This document shows positions 59,612-64,000 of a stretch of DNA of 64,000 bases, one piece after another. This DNA comes from Streptomyces sp. MspMP-M5 (lineage in GTDB: Bacteria > Actinomycetota > Actinomycetes > Streptomycetales > Streptomycetaceae). Position 1 is the first letter of the stretch, and every line of letters begins with the position of its first letter. The translations under genes and the position numbers were made by a program. The notes beneath the pieces are model-generated. The model worked only from the letters and a program-made list of their open reading frames with translations, searched no databases and was not told where the DNA came from. The stretch covers positions 58,156 to 122,155 of the forward strand of contig NZ_KB891887.1 in assembly GCF_000373585.1 (NCBI RefSeq), written 5' to 3'.

Positions 59612-60211
59612 ATGCAGACCAGCACCCGGGACCGGATCGTCACCACCGCAGCCCGCCTTCTCCAACGGCAGGGCTATGTCGGCACAGGCATCAAGCAGAT
59701 CGCCCAGGAGGCGCAGGCCACCCTGGGCTCCGTCTACCACTTCTTCCCCGGCGGCAAGGAGACCGTCGCGGTCGCCGCCATCGAGCACAGCAGCCGGGAA
59801 TTCGCCGCGCTCCTGAAGAGCGCGCTGGACGCGGAGGACGATCCGGCGGCGGCGGTGAACGCCTGCGCCGGTCAACTCGCCGAAGAACTACGGGAGTCGG
59901 GCTGGATCGAGGGGTGCCCGGTCACCGCGGCGGCACTGGAGACACTCGGGACGGACTCACCGATCCAACAGGCATGCGCGGCGGCCCTGCGCGACTGGGA
60001 ACAGCTCGTCCGCGACAAGCTGCTGCGCAGCGGACTGCGCGCCCAGGACGCCGGGGAACTGGCCACCACCATCATCGGCGCCCTGGAAGGCGCCGAGGTC
60101 ACCGCGCAGGTCACCCGCAGCGAGGAACCCCTGCGCACGGTCGGCCGCCAACTGGCGCGCCTGGTGGGCACGTACGAACGGTCCGCTCGGCCTGGGAGCG
60201 AGCGGGACTGA
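59612..60211 (+). CDS. TetR-family transcriptional regulator
   Basis: 199 aa. HTH: RDRIVTTAARLLQRQGYVGTGIKQIAQEAQATLGSVYHFFPGGKETVAVAAIEH (residues 6-60). The C-domain (GWIEGCPVTAAALETLGTDSPIQQACAAALRDW) is the LmrA/YxaF type (TetR_C_36-like). Regulates the divergent imine reductase. Confidence 0.93.
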   Translation: MQTSTRDRIVTTAARLLQRQGYVGTGIKQIAQEAQATLGSVYHFFPGGKETVAVAAIEHSSREFAALLKSALDAEDDPAAAVNACAGQLAEELRESGWIEGCPVTAAALETLGTDSPIQQACAAALRDWEQLVRDKLLRSGLRAQDAGELATTIIGALEGAEVTAQVTRSEEPLRTVGRQLARLVGTYERSARPGSERD

Positions 60212-60295
60212 GCCCGCGCGGGGCCGCAACGGCGTGCCCGACGACGGCCCGGGCTCAGGCCGGGGCCCGCCCGAGGGATCGGCGGGGCCGTGGCG

Positions 60296-60739
60296 TCAGA
60301 GGCTGTCGCCCAGCCGCTCGATCAGCGGGGCGGCCGCCTTCAACGTCGCCAGCTCGGCGCCCGTGAACTGCTCTCCCAGGGCCTTCGCCAACTGCCTGGC
60401 CCGGGCGTCCCGCTTGTGCCGCAGCACCTCGACGCCGGCCTCGGTCAGCGACATGATGATCCGCCGGCCGTCGTGCGGATCGCGCCGGCGCTCGACGAAG
60501 CCGCGCTCCTCCAGCACGCCCAGGGTCGTCCCCATTGCCTGGGACGTGATCTGCTCGGCGCGGGCCAGCTCGGCCGCCGTGGCCGGGCCGCCCCGGTCCA
60601 GCCGCGCCAGCGCGGCACGCTCGGGCAACGAGAGATCGCCGGGTGCCTGGAGCCGGCGCAGGCGCCTGGCCAGCAGCCCGATGCTTCCGTAGAGCGCGCC
60701 GGCCACGTCCTCGGCGTCCGAGCCCTGAGTCATGGTCAT
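60296..60739 (-). CDS. MarR-family transcriptional regulator
   Basis: 147 aa. Winged helix: SLPERAALARLDRGGPATAAELARAEQITSQAMGTTLGVLEERGFVERRRDPHDGRRIIMSLTEAGVEVL. Two in-frame ATGs (60739, 60733), neither with a good RBS, so translation may be from a very short leader. No obvious target; divergent from the YeaQ-type gene. Confidence 0.9.
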   Translation of the reverse strand: MTMTQGSDAEDVAGALYGSIGLLARRLRRLQAPGDLSLPERAALARLDRGGPATAAELARAEQITSQAMGTTLGVLEERGFVERRRDPHDGRRIIMSLTEAGVEVLRHKRDARARQLAKALGEQFTGAELATLKAAAPLIERLGDSL

Positions 60740-60925
60740 AAGGCTAGGTTGAGCAGGTCAGGCAATCAAACGAGGTTGACGGACGTACCGGGCTCGTGCA
60801 TACCCGGCCGCCCGCGCCTCGCCCCGTCACGCGTTTGCAGCAGGCCGGCGTGAAAGCCGTCGCGGCGGGAACCAGTCTTTACGCATCGAGAGAATCGAAA
60901 GAATCCCTGCGGAGAGGCTGCGGAC

Positions 60926-61195
60926 ATGGGAATTCTCGCCTGGGCTCTGATCGGCCTGATCGCCGGTGCCATCGCCAAGGCTCTGATGCCCGGCAAGGAC
61001 CCCGGCGGCTGCCTGATCACCATGCTGATCGGCATCGCGGGCGGCCTGCTGGGCGGCTGGCTGGGAAAGGTGATTTTCGGGGTCCACTCGATCAACGGCT
61101 TCTTCCATCTGTCGACGTGGCTCGCCGCCATCGTCGGCTCCCTGATCGTCCTGCTCCTCTACCGCCTCACCCTGGGCCGTCATCACGGGCGCTGA
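60926..61195 (+). CDS. GlsB/YeaQ/YmgE family membrane protein
   Basis: 89 aa, three membrane helices. MGILAWALIGLIAGAIAKALMPGKDPGGCLITMLIGIAGGLLGGWLGKVIFG is the transglycosylase-associated (PF04226) pattern; general-stress small membrane protein. GGAGAGG lies about nine bases before ATG. Confidence 0.92.
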   Translation: MGILAWALIGLIAGAIAKALMPGKDPGGCLITMLIGIAGGLLGGWLGKVIFGVHSINGFFHLSTWLAAIVGSLIVLLLYRLTLGRHHGR

Positions 61196-61357
61196 CCGCG
61201 CGTCCGAGCGAGCGCACACCGCCACCGCAGGGGCCGGGGCCGGAACGGCACGACGCCGACCGCCCCCGCGCGCGGACCGGGAAATTCAGTTGCCGGTGCC
61301 GCCATGAAGCCACCAGGATGTCCGCCGGCCGATCGTCCACAGAGCGGGAGCACCACC

Positions 61358-61480
61358 ATGCGCCGATTCCTCGAAAACCCCCAGCGCCCCTACCGGACGG
61401 TGACTTTCGAGGACTTCGGCACCCATGCACATCCAGCACACCCTGAACATCGGCATCCTGGCCCACGTCGACGCGGGTAA
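61358..61480 (+). CDS. Candidate leader peptide of the OtrA-like gene
   Basis: 40 codons, beginning MRRFLENPQRPYRTVTFEDF, with a GGGAG ribosome binding site ten bases before ATG. It overlaps the first 56 bp of the OtrA-like gene in another frame, stopping at TAA 61480. The OtrA-like start itself has a poor, distant RBS (GAGGA 12 bp upstream), so translation of the leader may control it, as in attenuation of many ribosome-targeted resistance genes. Not a known family; inference. Confidence 0.45.
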   Translation: MRRFLENPQRPYRTVTFEDFGTHAHPAHPEHRHPGPRRRG

Positions 61481-63395
61481 GACCAGCCTGACCGAGCGCC
61501 TGCTGTTCGACACCGGCGCCATCGACCGGCTCGGCAGTGTCGACGCCGGCGACACCCAGACCGACACCGGCCTCATCGAGCGGCAGCGCGGCATCACCGT
61601 GCGCTCGGCGGTGGCCTCCTTCACGGCCGGCACCACGCAGGTCAACCTGATCGACACCCCCGGGCACTCCGACTTCGTCGCCGAGGTGGAACGCGTTCTC
61701 GGCGTCCTGGACGGCGCCGTGCTGGTGCTCTCCGCCGTCGAGGGAGTCCAGGCACACACCCGTGTCCTGATGCGGACCCTGCGGGACATGCGGCTGCCGG
61801 TGCTGCTCTTCGTCAACAAGATCGACCGGCTGGGCGCCCGCGACGACGCCCTGCTCGCCGACATCCGGCGCAAGCTGGCCCCGCACCTCGTCCCGATGAC
61901 GACCGTGCGGGAGCTCGGTACGTCGTCCGCCCGTGTGCTCTCACCCGCGCTCAAGGACGACCCGGAGTTCCGCACCCGGGTCGCCGAGGCCCTGGCCGAG
62001 ATCGACGACGCGCTGCTGGCCCGCGTCGTGGACGGCCCGTACCCGTCGGCCGACGAGCTGCGCGCCGCACTCGCCGCGCACACACGGAACGGCACCACCC
62101 ATCCCGTCCACTTCGGCTCGGCGCGCAGCGGAGCGGGCATCGGTGCGCTGGTCGACGGGATCACCGGCCTCCTCGGGCCGGCGCCCACCGGCGGCGGCGC
62201 GGCTCCGGACGGTGCGGCGCCGCCGCGCGGCACGGTCTTCGCCGTCGAGCGCGAACCGTCCGGCAGGAAGACCGCCTATCTGCGCCTGTTCACCGGCACG
62301 CTGGCCGCGCGCCAGCGGGTGGCCCTCCACCGCAACGGCCCGGACGGCGCCCCCCTGACGCACCACGGTCAGATCACCGCCCTCCACGTCGTCGGACGGC
62401 GCCAAGGAGGCGGCGGCGCACGGCAGTTGACGCCGGGCAACATCGCGAGGATCGGCGGTCTGGCGGAGGTGCGGGTCGGCGACCGGCTCACCGATCCCGC
62501 GGGCCGGGACGACGACCCCCGCCCGCCGCGCTTCCCCGCCCCCACCCTCCGGACGCTGGTCCGCCCCCGGGACGCGGCGCCCGGCGCGGCGTCCCGGCTG
62601 CACGCGGCCCTCCAGCACCTCTCCGAACAGGACCCCCTCATCCACGCCGGCGCGGGCCCGGACGGCGCCACGACGGTCCTGCTCTACGGCGAGATCCAGA
62701 AGGAGATCCTTGCAGCGACCCTCGCCCACGACTTCGGGATCGAGGCCGTCTTCGAACCCACGAGGACCGTCCTTCTGGAACGGCCGGTCGGCGTCGGCGA
62801 GGCGTCCGAGGAGATCGGTCGGCGGGTCCCCGGCCCGAGCGGCTTCTGGGCCACGATCGGGCTGCGGGTCGAGCCCGGGCAACGCGGTTCCGGCGTCGCC
62901 TTCCGCTACGAGACCGAGCTGGGCGCCCTCCCCCACGCCTTCCACACCGCCATCGAGGAGACGGTGCATTCCGCGCTCCGCAGCGGCCCGCGCGGCTGGG
63001 CGGTCACCGACTGCGCCGTCACCCTGACCCGCTCGGGCTTCGTGGGCCCGCTCAGCACGGCGGGCGACTTCCGGGGCCTGACCCCGCTGGTGCTCCGGCG
63101 TGCCCTGGCCGACGCCGGGACGCAGCTCTACGAGCCCTGCCACACCTTCGACGTGGACATCCCCCTCGACACCCTGCCGGCCGTCACCTCGTGTCTCGCC
63201 GCGCTCGGCGCGGACCTCGTGGAGACCGCCGGCGGTACGACGTCATGGCTGGTCAAGGGCATGATCCCGGCCAGTCGGGTGCGCGCCGCCGAGCACCGGC
63301 TGCCGAGGCTGACGCGCGGCGAGGCGCTGTGGTGGTCCCGGCCCGACGGAGACCGGCCGGTCGGCCGCCCGGCCGCGCGGACCCCGGGACGCTGA
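61425..63395 (+). CDS. otrA: OtrA/TetM-type ribosomal protection protein (tetracycline resistance)
   Basis: 656 aa translational GTPase, EF-G-like. G1 AHVDAGKTSL, effector region RQRGITVRSAV, G3 DTPGHSDF, G4 NKIDR are at residues 10-135. Later domains include LIHAGAGPDGATTVLLYGEIQKEILAATLAHDFGIEAVFEPT and the domain IV LTRSGFVGPLSTAGDFRGLTPLVLRRAL, all as in OtrA of oxytetracycline producers. It would bind the ribosome and dislodge tetracyclines. No tetracycline biosynthesis genes are in the window, so it may be stand-alone. Followed by a perfect hairpin terminator. Short Gly/Ala/Pro linkers at 245-265 are low complexity. Confidence 0.9.
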   Translation: MHIQHTLNIGILAHVDAGKTSLTERLLFDTGAIDRLGSVDAGDTQTDTGLIERQRGITVRSAVASFTAGTTQVNLIDTPGHSDFVAEVERVLGVLDGAVLVLSAVEGVQAHTRVLMRTLRDMRLPVLLFVNKIDRLGARDDALLADIRRKLAPHLVPMTTVRELGTSSARVLSPALKDDPEFRTRVAEALAEIDDALLARVVDGPYPSADELRAALAAHTRNGTTHPVHFGSARSGAGIGALVDGITGLLGPAPTGGGAAPDGAAPPRGTVFAVEREPSGRKTAYLRLFTGTLAARQRVALHRNGPDGAPLTHHGQITALHVVGRRQGGGGARQLTPGNIARIGGLAEVRVGDRLTDPAGRDDDPRPPRFPAPTLRTLVRPRDAAPGAASRLHAALQHLSEQDPLIHAGAGPDGATTVLLYGEIQKEILAATLAHDFGIEAVFEPTRTVLLERPVGVGEASEEIGRRVPGPSGFWATIGLRVEPGQRGSGVAFRYETELGALPHAFHTAIEETVHSALRSGPRGWAVTDCAVTLTRSGFVGPLSTAGDFRGLTPLVLRRALADAGTQLYEPCHTFDVDIPLDTLPAVTSCLAALGADLVETAGGTTSWLVKGMIPASRVRAAEHRLPRLTRGEALWWSRPDGDRPVGRPAARTPGR

Positions 63396-63439
63396 CCCGC
63401 GGCCCGAGCGCACCGCACGACGACGGGAATCCCTGCACG

Positions 63440-63472
63440 GCCTGGTCGCCGGCCGCACGCCGGCGACCAGGC
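63440..63472 (+). terminator. Perfect hairpin terminator after otrA
   Basis: GCCTGGTCGCCGGC / GCCGGCGACCAGGC, 14 bp without mismatch, 5-nt loop CGCAC, 44 bp after the stop. Confidence 0.8.
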
Positions 63473-63533
63473 AGGAGCCGGGGAACCCACCAAGAACCCG
63501 GGGAGTCAGGAATCAGGGAAAAGAAAAACCCCG

Positions 63534-63549
63534 TCGCATTGCGATGCGA
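63534..63549. promoter_or_regulatory. Short perfect dyad TCGCAT-TGCG-ATGCGA
   Basis: Six-bp arms around TGCG, 8 bp before the -35 box of the helR promoter. Possible regulator site. Confidence 0.35.
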
Positions 63550-63556
63550 TCGAGGT

Positions 63557-63587
63557 TTGACAACCGGGGGATTTCTCCGCGTATATT
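63557..63587 (+). promoter_or_regulatory. helR: Candidate sigma-70 (HrdB) promoter of helR
   Basis: TTGACA at 63557-63562 and TATATT at 63582-63587 with 19-bp spacing, inside the most AT-rich stretch near this end. About 100 bp before the helR start. Confidence 0.55.
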
Positions 63588-63619
63588 GAGCGTTTGCGTG
63601 TGACGAGAAAGCGACTCTA

Positions 63620-63636
63620 AGGCTTAGCCAAAGCTA
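63620..63636. promoter_or_regulatory. RAE-like inverted repeat upstream of helR
   Basis: GCTT-AGCCA-AAGC at 63622-63634. As I recall it, the rifamycin-associated element of actinomycetes has the same core, GCTT-N5-AAGC, with further paired G/C on both sides; those outer pairs are weak here. It lies 33 bp after the -10 box and 54 bp before the helR start, a fitting place. Confidence 0.5.
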
Positions 63637-63687
63637 AATCGCAACCCAAACTCTCACTGCTGCACAGCATATTCGAGCGGAGTTGAA

Positions 63688-64000
63688 TTGTCAAACGAGG
63701 AATTGCGTAAGGAGCAGGAATTCGTGGACCTGCTCCACGAACGCCTCGACGCCCTGCGGTCCGGGGCGCGGACGACCATGGACGAAGCCCTCCCGCAGGC
63801 CGGGGGCACGTTCCAGGCACGCCTGGAACGTGATGTGCTGGTCGCCGAACAGGCCGAACTGCTGGCCGGCTTCGAGGCCGGGGAGCACGGACTGTGCTTC
63901 GGCCGACTGGCCTTCCGGGACGGCCGCGACCACCACATCGGCCGGATCGGCATCCGGCGCGACGACGTCGACCGCACTCCGCTGGTCATCGACTGGCGGG
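63688..64000 (+). CDS. helR: HelR, RNA polymerase recycling ATPase (start only; runs off the window)
   Basis: 104 codons visible, TTG start with GGAG five bases upstream. The sequence ELRKEQEFVDLLHERLDALRSGARTTMDEALPQAGGTFQARLERDVLVAEQAELLAGFEAGEHGLCFGRLAFRDGRDHHIGRIGIRRDDVDRTPLVIDWR is the N-terminal coiled coil and first domain of HelD-like SF1 proteins, closest to HelR. HelR displaces rifamycins from RNA polymerase and frees stalled polymerase. The helicase motifs lie outside the window. Confidence 0.75.
   Translation, partial: MSNEELRKEQEFVDLLHERLDALRSGARTTMDEALPQAGGTFQARLERDVLVAEQAELLAGFEAGEHGLCFGRLAFRDGRDHHIGRIGIRRDDVDRTPLVIDWR

Overview
The window is very GC-rich, has strong third-position GC bias in its real genes, long antisense shadow ORFs, GTG and TTG starts, and families typical of actinomycetes (TioE-type MerR, DUF6207, DUF4360, DUF6338, DUF6424, HelR, OtrA). 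It is almost certainly Streptomyces chromosome. No phage, integrase, insertion sequence, CRISPR array, rRNA or tRNA is visible; the mix of regulators, secreted proteins and resistance-type genes suggests an accessory part or arm of the chromosome.

Layout. 1-5031 (minus): the promoter-proximal part of a tightly coupled four-gene operon (PaaK-like adenylating enzyme, MFS exporter, GNAT protein, LuxE-like acyl-protein synthetase), probably the edge of a biosynthetic cluster that continues to the left. 5434-13666: an M20 peptidase, a GNAT, a TetR/acyltransferase-3 pair, a methyltransferase/DedA pair, a NarL-type two-component system and a DUF6338 gene overlapped by a small gene. 14399-22788 (minus): two very large coupled genes, a membrane-anchored beta-helix/AAA+ ATPase and a TPR-CHAT caspase-like protease. 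This is the most interesting unit in the window. 22857-33351: TioE regulator, secreted PNGase A-like amidase, an ArsR-like regulator with twin CTTTGCAAAG palindromes next to a peptide deformylase, NmrA-like reductase, DUF4360 protein, APH-like kinase, and an M20D amidohydrolase with a divergent two-unit Lrp regulator.

33698-44657: Tat-exported metallophosphatase, dienelactone hydrolase, signal peptidase II, a large TerD-domain protein, an I36-type peptidase inhibitor, an alpha/beta-hydrolase fused to a streptogramin (virginiamycin) B lyase propeller, a caspase-fold-like protein that has lost its catalytic residues, and an SDR. 44872-52639: esterase, CHMI tautomerase, a glutamine-amidotransferase-like protein divergent from a LysR regulator, a SpoU methyltransferase fused to a MarR-like domain, a histone-H1-like winged-helix protein, Nudix and a second dienelactone hydrolase. 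52700-53210 holds wreckage of a metQ-like gene. 53244-61195: small secreted proteins, a class I aminotransferase, DUF6424, VC0807-like membrane protein, imine reductase with divergent TetR, MarR and a GlsB/YeaQ-type membrane protein. 61358-64000: an OtrA-type ribosomal protection protein behind a possible leader peptide, then the start of HelR, an RNA-polymerase recycling ATPase linked to rifamycin tolerance, preceded by a promoter and a RAE-like inverted repeat.

Several genes would blunt antibiotics acting on ribosome or RNA polymerase (OtrA, HelR, SpoU methyltransferase, streptogramin B lyase fusion, deformylase). They do not form one operon. Many gene boundaries carry short, unrelated tandem repeats (8-17 bp units), a recurring local feature.
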